Notes: generated by a model not told the origin, from the sequence alone. Shown: positions 49,721 to 58,289, numbered from the stretch's first letter. The stretch: 58,690 nt of DNA from an uncultured Muribaculaceae bacterium (GCA_910584185.1 CAJTYC010000003.1:1-58690); one strand, 5' to 3'. A program made the numbers and translations.

Positions 49721-52663
49721 TTATTCCCCTTCACCCTCGCGGGGTAGTTCAGTTTCGGGGATTGGTTGATTTTCTTCTTGCTCCTGATTTTGCTGCTTCC
49801 GGTCTTCAGGTGCCTGATTTTCTTGCTCGTCATCTTCCGGCTCGTCGGCTTGCTGCTCGTCGGCTTGCTGCTCCGGCAATTGCGGTTGTTCGGGAGATTC
49901 TTCGAAGCGGAAGTACTCTTCAAAAGAACGTCCCTCGCGCAGGAGAAGTTCAAAATTGCTCTTGCTGATCATGATTGGCCTCACACCATCGGGGAGGGCA
50001 AAGCCCTTTTCGGCCATGACGGAGCGGTAATGTTCGAGAGCCTTCAGATTGTTGAAGCCCTTGACCACGAGGAGGCCCACGTTGCCGAAGCTCATCGGTT
50101 CGAGGTCGAAATCCTGGACAACGAACGAAGAGAAATTGAAGCGGGCCACGTCATAGAGGAGCTGGTTTGCGCTCACCGAATCTCTTGGGAAAGCGAGCAC
50201 GAGATACTGCGGGGCGTTCGGGTCACGCTCGAAATTGGCCGGCTGTCCGTCGGCAGCAGTCGGCAGAGAATCGTTAGAGAGACGCATATCCCAAATCATG
50301 CCACGCGAATTAGAGAGGCCGGCGTGAGGCACACGGCCGGCCTTGAGGCCACGCAGGATGCCGCCCGCCATGTCGGTCATGTCAGTGTCGGGATACTTAT
50401 CAAGCAGCGAGGTGAGTTGCTCCTTGAACTTCTCATTATCATTGTCAGTAAGATAAGAGAGAGCATTGATAAACAAGAACTTCGGCAAAATCTTAGAGAG
50501 CGGGTAATCTCGCTGCATGTCGTCGGTGATGCGATGCACGGCGGCATTATCGTTGGCCAGATAGGCATTGTAGGCGCGCTGATACAGCTCCTCCTGCACC
50601 TCATTCATGCGGCGGAGATTGTCGAAATAATTGGGGTCGCGCATGGCCAGGCCGTAAGGCGACTCCGGGAAATCAGCGAGAATCAACGCACGCCAACGCT
50701 CCGCCACCTCCTTCTGGTTAGAGCGGACCGCCATCAGATACATATTATAATAGACATCGAGGCGATAAACATTGTCGGGGTAACGTGCGAGGAGCCGGTC
50801 GAACTCCTTGCGGGCTGCCGGATAATCCTCCAGCTTATCCTTCAGGATTATGCCCTCATTGTAGAGTCCCTCCTGAATAACATCATTGGCCGTGGCAATC
50901 TCCTCCTCCGTCTTAGGTATTTGCTTCAGATAATACTCAGGCTGGTGGGGGTCATTCTCAGCTTCGAGCTGCTTCTTCTGCTCCTCCTGCTGCTCCGGGG
51001 TGAGCGACGGGTCGGTGGCAATAGAGTCGGAGGAAAGCTCATCGTCGTCAGACTCCGGCTCCTGGTCGAGCGAGAAAGTGGTCTTATTGCGTCGGCGCCA
51101 GTCATCCTCGAGCTTACGGGCGCCCCAACGGCGCTGGAACTCCGTCTTGCCCTGGTTTTTGGTCATGGTGTTGTAGAAATACCACGACTTGTCGGAATTA
51201 AGCATGAACGAACTTGCGGGGGCATCATTCTTGTTAATGCCATCCTGACCTTTGCCCTCCTGCTCAGCGAGATACTCCTCACGCTTGGCATCCTCCGCCT
51301 CCTTCTTCTCCTTCTCTATAAGCTCCTTGGCGAGACGCTCGGCCACCTTGCGCTGCTCATCGGGAGAGAGCTTCGCGAGGGTCAGGAGCGAGTCTTGCAG
51401 CTCCACATTGCCGGCATACGTGGCGAGTTCGTCGAGCACATCGCTGCGGCGTTTCAGCATCTTATAGTCAGGATAAGACTCCGGGAGCTGAGGCACAGCC
51501 TCCGAATAGCAAGGCTGGGCCTTGACATACTCACCTTGGGCGAAATAGAGATTGCCGAGGGCGAGCTGTGCGAGAGCCTTGTCTATGCCATTGCGTGTGG
51601 ACTTCTGCACGGCGAGGAGATAATTTTCGATAGCGGCGGTTGTGTCGCGGCGCGAGAGATATAGATTGCCTATGGCATAATATATCTGGTCGAGAAACTC
51701 CTTATTTCGGGCGTAACGGGTCATGGCCCTCAACGAATTGACCTCACCCTTTACATTTGAGCCCTCGAAGACCTCAGAACGCTTGATGCGGGCGTTAAAC
51801 TTCGTGCGATAGTCGGTCGAAGCGCCCGAGCCCGCCTTCTTGAAAGCATTATAAGCCTCACGCTTGCTGCCCACATTAGAATAAAGCTGGCCGAGCAGAA
51901 ACCAAAGACGGTTTTTCTGGGTGCCGTGGGCATACTTCACAGCATTGGAGAGAAAAGGGATAGCCTTCTTATAATCAGAAGTGCGAACATAATAGTCTCC
52001 CCAAGCGAGATTGTAGAGATTCTTCAGATAGTTAGACTGCAAATCCTTCTCCTTGACGAGATGCAGGGCATTTTCGGCTTCATAAGTCCAGTCGAGCGCA
52101 CAATAAGAGAGTCCCATCCAGAGCCTCGCCTCCGTGACAACCTTCGGCAACCACGTGAAATGCTTAGATATATAGAGGAAAGTGGCGGCAGCGCCCGAGA
52201 AATCGCCATTGTAATACTGCGCCTTTGCCATGGTGAGCCAGGAATTGTGGAGGAAAGGGTTGAACTCATCGCGCGCGCGGAAAGCCTTCTCCTTAGGCGA
52301 GCTCCCCTTCTTCTTCGGTTTCTTCTTGATAGAATGGAGCTGGATAGACTTCTGCATCTTCTCGATGGTGCGGTTGAAATCGCCCGAAGGCTGAGGACGC
52401 TTCGGGTCAGCCTTAGCCTCGGCAGGATGTATGAGCGTCAGGCGCGTGTAATCATCCTGATACTGGCCCTCCATCGTCTTCAGCTGCTCATCGAAATGAG
52501 TCTTACCGTTGAAATACACGTTATAACGCGTGTTGAAAGCCTGCCACTGGCGCGACAAGGGAGTGTTCTTCTTGGTGCCGCACGAGGCTAACAACAGGAA
52601 GAAACAAAACAAAATCGGCATAAGCCGTATGACTGCGGCCCAACGGCGCTTGATAGAAACCAT
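49721..52663 (-). CDS. porW: Type IX secretion/gliding TPR lipoprotein PorW (SprE)
   Basis: 980 residues. Signal peptide with lipobox LLLASC (Cys28) and the family opening CGTKKNTPLSRQWQAFNTRY. Tetratricopeptide-type helices run through residues about 130-450 (for example LYNLAWGDYYVRTSDYKKAI). A charged Glu/Gln-rich middle and a second helical region follow, and the C-terminus is a long acidic P/E/Q tail. PorW/SprE is needed for type IX secretion in Porphyromonas and gliding in Flavobacterium. Such genes also occur in Bacteroidales whose secretion system is unstudied. It is upstream of porX on the same strand. Confidence 0.88.
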   Translation of the reverse strand: MVSIKRRWAAVIRLMPILFCFFLLLASCGTKKNTPLSRQWQAFNTRYNVYFNGKTHFDEQLKTMEGQYQDDYTRLTLIHPAEAKADPKRPQPSGDFNRTIEKMQKSIQLHSIKKKPKKKGSSPKEKAFRARDEFNPFLHNSWLTMAKAQYYNGDFSGAAATFLYISKHFTWLPKVVTEARLWMGLSYCALDWTYEAENALHLVKEKDLQSNYLKNLYNLAWGDYYVRTSDYKKAIPFLSNAVKYAHGTQKNRLWFLLGQLYSNVGSKREAYNAFKKAGSGASTDYRTKFNARIKRSEVFEGSNVKGEVNSLRAMTRYARNKEFLDQIYYAIGNLYLSRRDTTAAIENYLLAVQKSTRNGIDKALAQLALGNLYFAQGEYVKAQPCYSEAVPQLPESYPDYKMLKRRSDVLDELATYAGNVELQDSLLTLAKLSPDEQRKVAERLAKELIEKEKKEAEDAKREEYLAEQEGKGQDGINKNDAPASSFMLNSDKSWYFYNTMTKNQGKTEFQRRWGARKLEDDWRRRNKTTFSLDQEPESDDDELSSDSIATDPSLTPEQQEEQKKQLEAENDPHQPEYYLKQIPKTEEEIATANDVIQEGLYNEGIILKDKLEDYPAARKEFDRLLARYPDNVYRLDVYYNMYLMAVRSNQKEVAERWRALILADFPESPYGLAMRDPNYFDNLRRMNEVQEELYQRAYNAYLANDNAAVHRITDDMQRDYPLSKILPKFLFINALSYLTDNDNEKFKEQLTSLLDKYPDTDMTDMAGGILRGLKAGRVPHAGLSNSRGMIWDMRLSNDSLPTAADGQPANFERDPNAPQYLVLAFPRDSVSANQLLYDVARFNFSSFVVQDFDLEPMSFGNVGLLVVKGFNNLKALEHYRSVMAEKGFALPDGVRPIMISKSNFELLLREGRSFEEYFRFEESPEQPQLPEQQADEQQADEPEDDEQENQAPEDRKQQNQEQEENQPIPETELPREGEGE

Positions 52664-52711
52664 AATTATAAAACGAAATGTTGATATATCTTATTATTGC
52701 AAATTTTTTTG

Positions 52712-52719
52712 TAATTTTG
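52712..52719 (+). promoter_or_regulatory. Possible -7 box for the M28 gene
   Basis: TAATTTTG matches TAnnTTTG, about 105 bases before the start codon. No -33 TTTG at normal spacing. Confidence 0.45.
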
Positions 52720-52722
52720 CCT

Positions 52723-52760
52723 ATAAGTAATGAGTCATTTTAAATTTAGTCATTACTTAT
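52723..52760 (+). promoter_or_regulatory. Perfect inverted repeat in the M28 gene leader
   Basis: ATAAGTAATGA (52723-52733) and TCATTACTTAT (52750-52760) pair over 11 bp around 16 bases, starting where transcription would begin. It may be an operator or an RNA hairpin. Confidence 0.55.
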
Positions 52761-52823
52761 CGCGTGCAAACAACAACTTGGCACATCGATAACAAAAGCC
52801 AAACAAAGAAAACAGAATAAAAA

Positions 52824-53807
52824 GTGCATAAAATAGGAATAATTATAATGGGACTTGTGATGCTCGGCAATTGCGGGGGCGCCACAGGCCAGGCAGCCTC
52901 AGGTGAGAGCGACACAGCAGACAGCGCGGCAATCGCCCCTACCGACAGCACAGCAGCAGAAGATATACGCTTTGATGCCGACAGCGCTTACAGCTACGTG
53001 GCCACGCAGGTCAGTTTCGGGCCACGCGTGCCGGGGAGCGAGTCTCACGCCAAGACATCGGCATGGCTTGAGAGGGAACTTCGCCGACATGGGGCCGAGG
53101 TTACACTCCAGCACGCCAAGTTAAAAGCCTTCGACGGCACCGAGCTGCCGATGACCAACATAATGGGGAGCTACAAGCCCGATAAGAGCGACCGGCTATT
53201 GCTATTGGCCCACTACGACACAAGACCGTGGGCCGACCAGGATGCCACAGCCGCCAACCGCAAAAAAGCGATAGACGGGGCCAACGACGGAGCGAGCGGC
53301 GTGGGCGTACTGCTCGAGACCGCGCGGATGCTCGGCGCGGCACAGCCCGACAAAGGAATAGACATACTCTTCGTGGACTGCGAAGACTATGGCACAGAGG
53401 GAGATGACGAGAGCTGGGCCATGGGGGCGAGATACTTCGCCGCACATCCCATCAAACCGGGCTACAAGCCATCGCGAGCGATACTTCTCGACATGGTGGG
53501 AGGCATCGGTGCAGAATTTCCGGCAGAATACCTGTCGCGCAGCAACGCGCCCGAGATAGATGACGCTATACGGTCGGCGGCCGCCCGGGCCGGGCACTCG
53601 GCGAAATTCCCGCGCAAGATAGGGGGAGCCATCACCGACGACCATGTGGAGCTGATCAAGGCAGGCATACCGGCGATAGACATAATAGACTATAGGGGAG
53701 GCTTCTGCCCCACCTGGCACACCATGGACGACAACATGGACAACATAGACAAAGAGACACTCAGGGCAGTGGGGGAGACACTCTTCGAGTATCTTAGAAA
53801 AAACTGA
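52824..53807 (+). CDS. M28-family lipoprotein, glutaminyl-peptide cyclotransferase-like
   Basis: 327 residues from the GTG at 52824 (an ATG at 52848 is possible). Lipobox MLGNC (Cys17). The zinc-hydrolase fold shows LAHYDTRPWADQD, GANDGASGVGVLLE, VDCEDYGTEGDDESWAMGAR (end of that motif), ITDDHVELIK and PTWHTMDDNMDNI. The last motif closely resembles the WHTMDDN motif of type II glutaminyl cyclases, as in the periodontal pathogens, which cyclise N-terminal Gln of exported proteins. A plain M28 aminopeptidase is the alternative. It is followed by tyrS after 22 bp. Confidence 0.85.
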   Translation: MHKIGIIIMGLVMLGNCGGATGQAASGESDTADSAAIAPTDSTAAEDIRFDADSAYSYVATQVSFGPRVPGSESHAKTSAWLERELRRHGAEVTLQHAKLKAFDGTELPMTNIMGSYKPDKSDRLLLLAHYDTRPWADQDATAANRKKAIDGANDGASGVGVLLETARMLGAAQPDKGIDILFVDCEDYGTEGDDESWAMGARYFAAHPIKPGYKPSRAILLDMVGGIGAEFPAEYLSRSNAPEIDDAIRSAAARAGHSAKFPRKIGGAITDDHVELIKAGIPAIDIIDYRGGFCPTWHTMDDNMDNIDKETLRAVGETLFEYLRKN

Positions 53808-53829
53808 AAAACTGAAAAAACTGAAAGAT

Positions 53830-55122
53830 ATGGACTTTGTAGAAGAACTTAGCTGGCGCGGGATGATCCACAGCATGATGCCCGGCACAGAAGAGCAACT
53901 GAAAAAAGAGATGACCACGGCCTACTTGGGCATAGACCCTACCGCCGACTCACTACATATCGGTCACCTGTGCGGCGTGATGATGCTCCGTCACTTCCAG
54001 CGCTGCGGCCACAAGCCGTTGGCCCTGATAGGGGGAGCTACCGGCATGATCGGCGACCCGTCAGGCAAATCGCTTGAGCGCAACCTGCTCGATGAGGCCA
54101 CACTCCGCCACAACCAAGAAGCAATCAAAAAACAGCTGTCGAAATTTCTCGACTTCGAGAGCGAGGCGCCCAACAAGGCCGAGATGGTCAACAACTACGA
54201 CTGGACCAAGGGGGTTAGCTTCCTTGACTTCGCACGCGAGATCGGCAAGCACATCACCGTGAACTACATGATGGCCAAAGAGTCAGTGAAGAAACGCCTC
54301 AACGGCGAGGCACGCGATGGCCTCAGCTTCACGGAGTTCACCTACCAATTGCTCCAGGGCTTCGACTTCCTGACCCTCTACCAGGAGAAAGGATGCCGCC
54401 TGCAATTGGGCGGTTCGGACCAATGGGGCAACATCACCACAGGCACCGAGCTGATACGCCGCAAGCTTGGCGGAGAGGCATACGCTCTTACCTGCCCTCT
54501 GATCACCAAGGCTGACGGCGGCAAATTCGGCAAGACCGAGAGCGGCAACATCTGGCTCGACCCCGCACGCACGTCACCCTACAAATTTTACCAATTCTGG
54601 GTGAATGTGAGCGATGCCGATGCCGAGAAATACCTTAAGATATTCACATCGCTGAGCAAAGAAGAGATCGAGGCCCTGGTGCAGGAGCATGCCGCCGACC
54701 CCGGCAAGCGTCCGATGCAGAAACGCCTTGCAAAAGAGGTTACCTGCATGGTGCACTCCGAGAAAGACTACGAGGCAGCCGTGGAGGCCTCCGCGATACT
54801 CTTCGGCAACAACACCGCCGAGGCACTGCGCAAGCTCGACGAGCGGACACTGCTCGACGTGTTTGACGGCGTGCCGACATTCGAGGTGAGCAAAGCCGAG
54901 ATAGAGGCCGGCATACCCATGCTGGAGCTTGTCGCCACCAAGACATCCATCTTCCCCTCGAAAGGAGAAGCCCGCAAGATGATACAGCAAGGTGGTGTTA
55001 GCGTCAACAAAGCAAAAGAGACCGACCCTGCCGCGACCATCGGCGCAGATGCCCTGCTTGACGGCAAATACATCCACATACAGCGCGGCAAGAAGAACCA
55101 CTACCTCGTGATATGTGAGTGA
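53830..55122 (+). CDS. tyrS: Tyrosyl-tRNA synthetase
   Basis: 430 residues of the bacterial TyrS type. The HIGH motif is at residues 43-46 (SLHIGHLCG), the KMSKS-equivalent is KFGKT at 232-236, and an S4 RNA-binding domain occupies the C-terminal 70 residues (GEARKMIQQGGVSVNKAKE). It sits between the M28 gene (22 bp) and a DUF6377 gene whose ATG overlaps its stop codon by 1 base. Confidence 0.97.
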   Translation: MDFVEELSWRGMIHSMMPGTEEQLKKEMTTAYLGIDPTADSLHIGHLCGVMMLRHFQRCGHKPLALIGGATGMIGDPSGKSLERNLLDEATLRHNQEAIKKQLSKFLDFESEAPNKAEMVNNYDWTKGVSFLDFAREIGKHITVNYMMAKESVKKRLNGEARDGLSFTEFTYQLLQGFDFLTLYQEKGCRLQLGGSDQWGNITTGTELIRRKLGGEAYALTCPLITKADGGKFGKTESGNIWLDPARTSPYKFYQFWVNVSDADAEKYLKIFTSLSKEEIEALVQEHAADPGKRPMQKRLAKEVTCMVHSEKDYEAAVEASAILFGNNTAEALRKLDERTLLDVFDGVPTFEVSKAEIEAGIPMLELVATKTSIFPSKGEARKMIQQGGVSVNKAKETDPAATIGADALLDGKYIHIQRGKKNHYLVICE

Positions 55123-56798
55123 TGATCAACAGACTGCACAAAGCGGTGACAAGCCGCTTAATGATAATGAGCACGGCCGCTGTCATAACAATGGCAGCGG
55201 CCGGCTGCCATAAAACGGCGGACGGCACGCCCGATCTGGAGCAACTCTATGCAGAGGTGGATGAGGAGATAGGACACAGCCATATCTACGAGACTGAGAA
55301 AAACCGGCGTATCGAACAACTGCGGCGCAATCTGACACGGGTAGACAACGACCAGAGCCGGCTGGTGGTCTATGACAACTTGATATCGGAATATCAATCG
55401 TATGTATGCGACTCCGCACTGAAATATGTGGAGGAGGCACGCGAGTTGGCAGAACTGAGCGGAGACAAGCACACCCAGATGCGCCTCATGCTTAAGAAAG
55501 CCGACATAGCAAGCCATGCCGGACTCTTCACAGAGGCTCACGAGATGCTCTCGAAAGTTAATGAGAATGAGCTCGACTCAGCCCTGAAGACTGCATATTA
55601 CAGCACCTTGTGCGCCTTGAGCCAATACGAGACCGAATATCTGCCGGCAGGCGAATACACCTTCAAGAGCCGCGAAGCGAGGCGCAACTATACCGATTCG
55701 CTGATGCGCGTGGCGGATCCCGGGTCATTCGCATACCTTACGAACTGGGCCGATGAGACAATGCACGAAGACCCGGGGTTGGTGAAACACAGACTGGAGG
55801 GGGAACTGAAAAAATATATGCCCGGCACACGCGAATACTCCGTGATAGCCTCCACGCTTGCCCGAGTTTATGGGCAGACTTCCGACATAAACATGCAGAA
55901 GGCATATCTCGCCAAGACCGTCATCTCCGACATCAAAGGGGCCATAAAGGAGAACATGGCCATGCGAGAGCTTGCCACGATGGTATTTGAGGAGGGCAAC
56001 ATAGAACGCGCCAACCTCTACATGAAGTCGAGCCTTGATGATGCCACATATTATGCTGCCAGCATGAGCGGAGCACAATCGGGACGTATGCTCCCGGTGA
56101 TAGATTCCGCCTATGCGGCCCGGCAGAAAAACCAGCAGAAACACTTACGTTCATTGATTGCCATCACGAGCTTCCTTCTCGCCATGGCAATAACCGGACT
56201 CATCGTAATATTGCGCCAGATGCGACATGTGAAGAGAGCCAACAAGATGGTGCATCAGAGCAACGAGGAGCTGAGTGCCATGTCGGAGAGGCTGCAACAG
56301 ACCAACGATGCACTGGCAGAGACCAATAAAGAGCTGCGCAAGTCAAACCGCACTGCCGAGGAGTATGCCGGTCTATTCATGGACTTTTGTTCGGTGACCA
56401 TCTCCAACCTCCAGAAATACCATTTGACCCTCCGCACGCTCGCACTGCAGGGAAACGTGAAAGGAATCTTGAAGAAACTCGACAAGGGAGACGCGTCGTC
56501 AGAAACGCTGAAAGTGTTTTATCAGAAATTTGATGACGCCATATTGAACCTCTATCCCAACTTCGCCGATAAAGTGAACGAGCTTCTACAGCCCGACGGT
56601 CGCGTGGTGCTCAAGAGCGGAGAGAGGCTCAATACGGAGCTGCGCATCTTAGCCCTGATGAAGATAGGGCTCGGAGACGGAGAGCAGATGGCAGACTTCT
56701 TGAGATGCTCGCTATCGACAGTCTACACATATCGCTCTAAATTGAAACGAAGGGCTCTGAATCCGGAGAAATTTGAGGGGGAAGTTATGTCAATTTAA
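55122..56798 (+). CDS. DUF6377 regulator: lipoprotein-like sensor with TPR, membrane helix and HTH
   Basis: 559 residues from the ATG at 55122, sharing one base with the tyrS stop; an upstream GTG is less likely. There is an N-terminal signal segment with a cysteine (AAAGCHKTADG), a periplasmic helical TPR-like domain (residues about 35-335), a membrane helix at about 346-366 (ITSFLLAMAITGLIVIL), a coiled coil, and a cytoplasmic domain ending in a LuxR-like helix-turn-helix (TELRILALMKIGLGDGEQMA, then LRCSLSTVYTYRSKLKRRA). DUF6377 proteins often stand beside Sus-type polysaccharide loci; here no susC/susD is seen downstream. The ligand and target are unknown. Confidence 0.88.
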   Translation: MINRLHKAVTSRLMIMSTAAVITMAAAGCHKTADGTPDLEQLYAEVDEEIGHSHIYETEKNRRIEQLRRNLTRVDNDQSRLVVYDNLISEYQSYVCDSALKYVEEARELAELSGDKHTQMRLMLKKADIASHAGLFTEAHEMLSKVNENELDSALKTAYYSTLCALSQYETEYLPAGEYTFKSREARRNYTDSLMRVADPGSFAYLTNWADETMHEDPGLVKHRLEGELKKYMPGTREYSVIASTLARVYGQTSDINMQKAYLAKTVISDIKGAIKENMAMRELATMVFEEGNIERANLYMKSSLDDATYYAASMSGAQSGRMLPVIDSAYAARQKNQQKHLRSLIAITSFLLAMAITGLIVILRQMRHVKRANKMVHQSNEELSAMSERLQQTNDALAETNKELRKSNRTAEEYAGLFMDFCSVTISNLQKYHLTLRTLALQGNVKGILKKLDKGDASSETLKVFYQKFDDAILNLYPNFADKVNELLQPDGRVVLKSGERLNTELRILALMKIGLGDGEQMADFLRCSLSTVYTYRSKLKRRALNPEKFEGEVMSI

Positions 56799-56812
56799 GA
56801 AAAACCAAATTT

Positions 56813-56838
56813 TAAAACCTATAATAGGTTTAGATTTT
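56813..56838 (+). terminator. Likely terminator of the M28-tyrS-DUF6377 unit
   Basis: AAACCTA-TAA-TAGGTTT (7-bp perfect stem) is followed by AGATTTTTT, 15 bp after the stop codon. Confidence 0.6.
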
Positions 56839-56916
56839 TTAGCCTTATTATTACAACTATATATTTGATTTCCTGCATTATAATTCTTGATAATACTTAG
56901 ATTTTTGTTAGAACCA

Positions 56917-56948
56917 TTTGCAAAAGGGTGTTAGGTGTAGTAATTTTG
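56917..56948 (+). promoter_or_regulatory. Consensus promoter with no gene downstream
   Basis: TTTG (56917-56920), 20-base spacer, TAATTTTG (56941-56948): both boxes and spacing match the Bacteroidota consensus. Transcription should start near 56954. Confidence 0.8.
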
Positions 56949-56953
56949 CAATG

Positions 56954-57128
56954 TGAAAGTTCGAGAGCGATACTCATTCCTGCCGCGAAGGTAGCATCAC
57001 AAAATCGCAATCGGACCAATGATGTAAGAATTGAATTTTGATGTAGGTAATAAATATAGATTAAAAAAGGCTAATTACAATGAATAGCACCGCGCTATGG
57101 GATTGTGAAATTCCATGGCGCCTTTTTT
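56954..57128 (+). ncRNA. Candidate small RNA of about 175 nucleotides
   Basis: It is bounded by a consensus promoter and a terminator and has no convincing reading frame. Near the 5' end TGTGA (56952-56956) can pair with TCACA (56996-57000), enclosing a small hairpin (CTGCC-GCGAA-GGTAG). I see no match to the core of SRP RNA, tmRNA, RNase P RNA or a familiar riboswitch. A 6S-type RNA or a relic leader of a lost operon cannot be excluded. Confidence 0.55.
57092..57128 (+). terminator. Terminator of the candidate small RNA
   Basis: GCGCTATGG pairs with CCATGGCGC (one G-T) around 12 bases and is followed by CTTTTTT. Confidence 0.75.
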
Positions 57129-57151
57129 ATGTTTGAGCTTCGCTTCGGGAT

Positions 57152-57184
57152 GGCCGCGGCACAGCCGCGACAAACTTGACACCC
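57152..57184. repeat. Interspersed repeat (family C), copy 4
   Basis: GGCCGCGGCACAGCCGCGAC followed by AAACTTGACACCC, about 24 bp after the small-RNA terminator. Confidence 0.75.
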
Positions 57185-57284
57185 TGCTTCGCGACGGGAT
57201 AGCGACGAGAAGGCTAGGGGAAGTAGAGGGGACGGCAACGGGAAGGCAGAATGGGCTCGACACTAATAGGGCCGCTCTTCCGCT

Positions 57285-58289
57285 TTAGCTCAGAAAGTCG
57301 GAGATGTGGTATCTTGGGCGGTGTTTGGTCTCGAGGTATACCTTACCCACGTATAGGCCCACGAGCCCTATCGAGACCATCATCATGCCTCCGACGAGCC
57401 AAATGGAGAGCATCAGGGAAGTCCATCCGGGCACCACATTGCCCGAGCATAGCGACACCACGACATAGATTGCTATTGCGATTGCGATTGCGATTGCGAT
57501 GGCCCCTAAGGCGAGTATGAGATACATAGGGCGTATGCTGAACGACGAGATGCCGTCGAAAGCGAGCGCGAGCATCTTGGGGATCGAATACTTTGAGTTG
57601 CCGGCATTTCGCGGTTGGCGTTCCAACTCCACATATGAATGCGGGTAACCCATCATGGGAATGATGCCCCTCAGGTAGAGGTTCCGTTCGTCATAATTAC
57701 GGAGTTCGAGCACCACGCGCCTCGACATTAGCCGGAAATCGGCATGGTTGAACACCGTTTTCAGGCCGAGCGACGATTGCAGCTTATAGAAAGACTCGGC
57801 GGAGAGGCGTTTGAAAGCCGAGTCGGACTTGCGGGAGTTTCTCACCCCATATACCACATCATAGCCATTGCGGAACTCCCGCACCATCTTCGGGATGCAA
57901 TCGAGAGGGTCCTGGAGGTCGGCGTCGATAGTTATCACCGCGTCAACCGGCTGCTGATTGTCTATGCTTGCAGGGTCGGGGCTTGCCGGGTGGGGGCGAG
58001 AGCCGGGGTGCATCTCGGTCACTGCTGTGAAAATTCCGGCGAGGATGGCGTTTTGCTGCCCTGCATTGGAGACGAGGTTGAGGCCCTTGACGCGGGTGGA
58101 GGATGCGTGGAGTGAAGAGATTATGCTCCAGGTGCGGTCCGTGCTGCCGTCGTTGACGAACAGGATGTAGCTTTGCGGCGACACGAGGCCATGGGCTGTC
58201 ATCTCCTCGAGGGTATCGAGCAGCCTTGGAGCCGAGAGGGGGAGCGCCTCTTCCTCATTATAGCATGGCACTATTATTGCGAGTTTCAT
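57285..58289 (-). CDS. GT2-family glycosyltransferase (DPM1/GtrB type)
   Basis: 334 residues from the ATG at 58289 (MKLAIIVPCYNEEEALPL); the longer reading starts in a repeat. The GT-A domain has VNDGSTDRTWSII, the metal site TIDADLQDPLDCIPKM and DVVYGVRNSRKSDSAFKR. Two C-terminal membrane helices follow (residues about 235-310), the first containing an AIAIAIAIAIAIY run encoded by a hexanucleotide repeat. Such enzymes move a sugar from a nucleotide donor to undecaprenyl phosphate at the inner membrane. Donor and acceptor are not determined. Confidence 0.92.
   Translation of the reverse strand: MKLAIIVPCYNEEEALPLSAPRLLDTLEEMTAHGLVSPQSYILFVNDGSTDRTWSIISSLHASSTRVKGLNLVSNAGQQNAILAGIFTAVTEMHPGSRPHPASPDPASIDNQQPVDAVITIDADLQDPLDCIPKMVREFRNGYDVVYGVRNSRKSDSAFKRLSAESFYKLQSSLGLKTVFNHADFRLMSRRVVLELRNYDERNLYLRGIIPMMGYPHSYVELERQPRNAGNSKYSIPKMLALAFDGISSFSIRPMYLILALGAIAIAIAIAIAIYVVVSLCSGNVVPGWTSLMLSIWLVGGMMMVSIGLVGLYVGKVYLETKHRPRYHISDFLS
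57469..57499. repeat. Hexanucleotide repeat (ATTGCG) in the glycosyltransferase
   Basis: Five tandem ATTGCG units (plus strand) encode alternating Ile-Ala within a membrane helix. Length changes by one unit would keep the frame and change helix length by two residues. Confidence 0.85.

Larger units (their letters stand above)
56799..57284. other. Intergenic region with a non-coding transcription unit
   Basis: 486 bp without a supported gene. It holds a terminator (56813-56838), a consensus promoter (56917-56948), a candidate small RNA ending in a terminator (57092-57128) and a family C repeat (57152-57184). Confidence 0.7.

Noticed and set aside
49766..51664. 632-residue plus-strand ORF opposite porW
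   Set aside because: An antisense frame inside a codon-biased gene. The translation is Leu/Glu/Ile-rich with no domain, and porW has a lipobox and clear family features.
56954..57128. Leader of a downstream protein gene or a known riboswitch
   Set aside because: A terminator closes the unit and no plus-strand gene follows before the window's tRNA; I could not match a known riboswitch core by eye.
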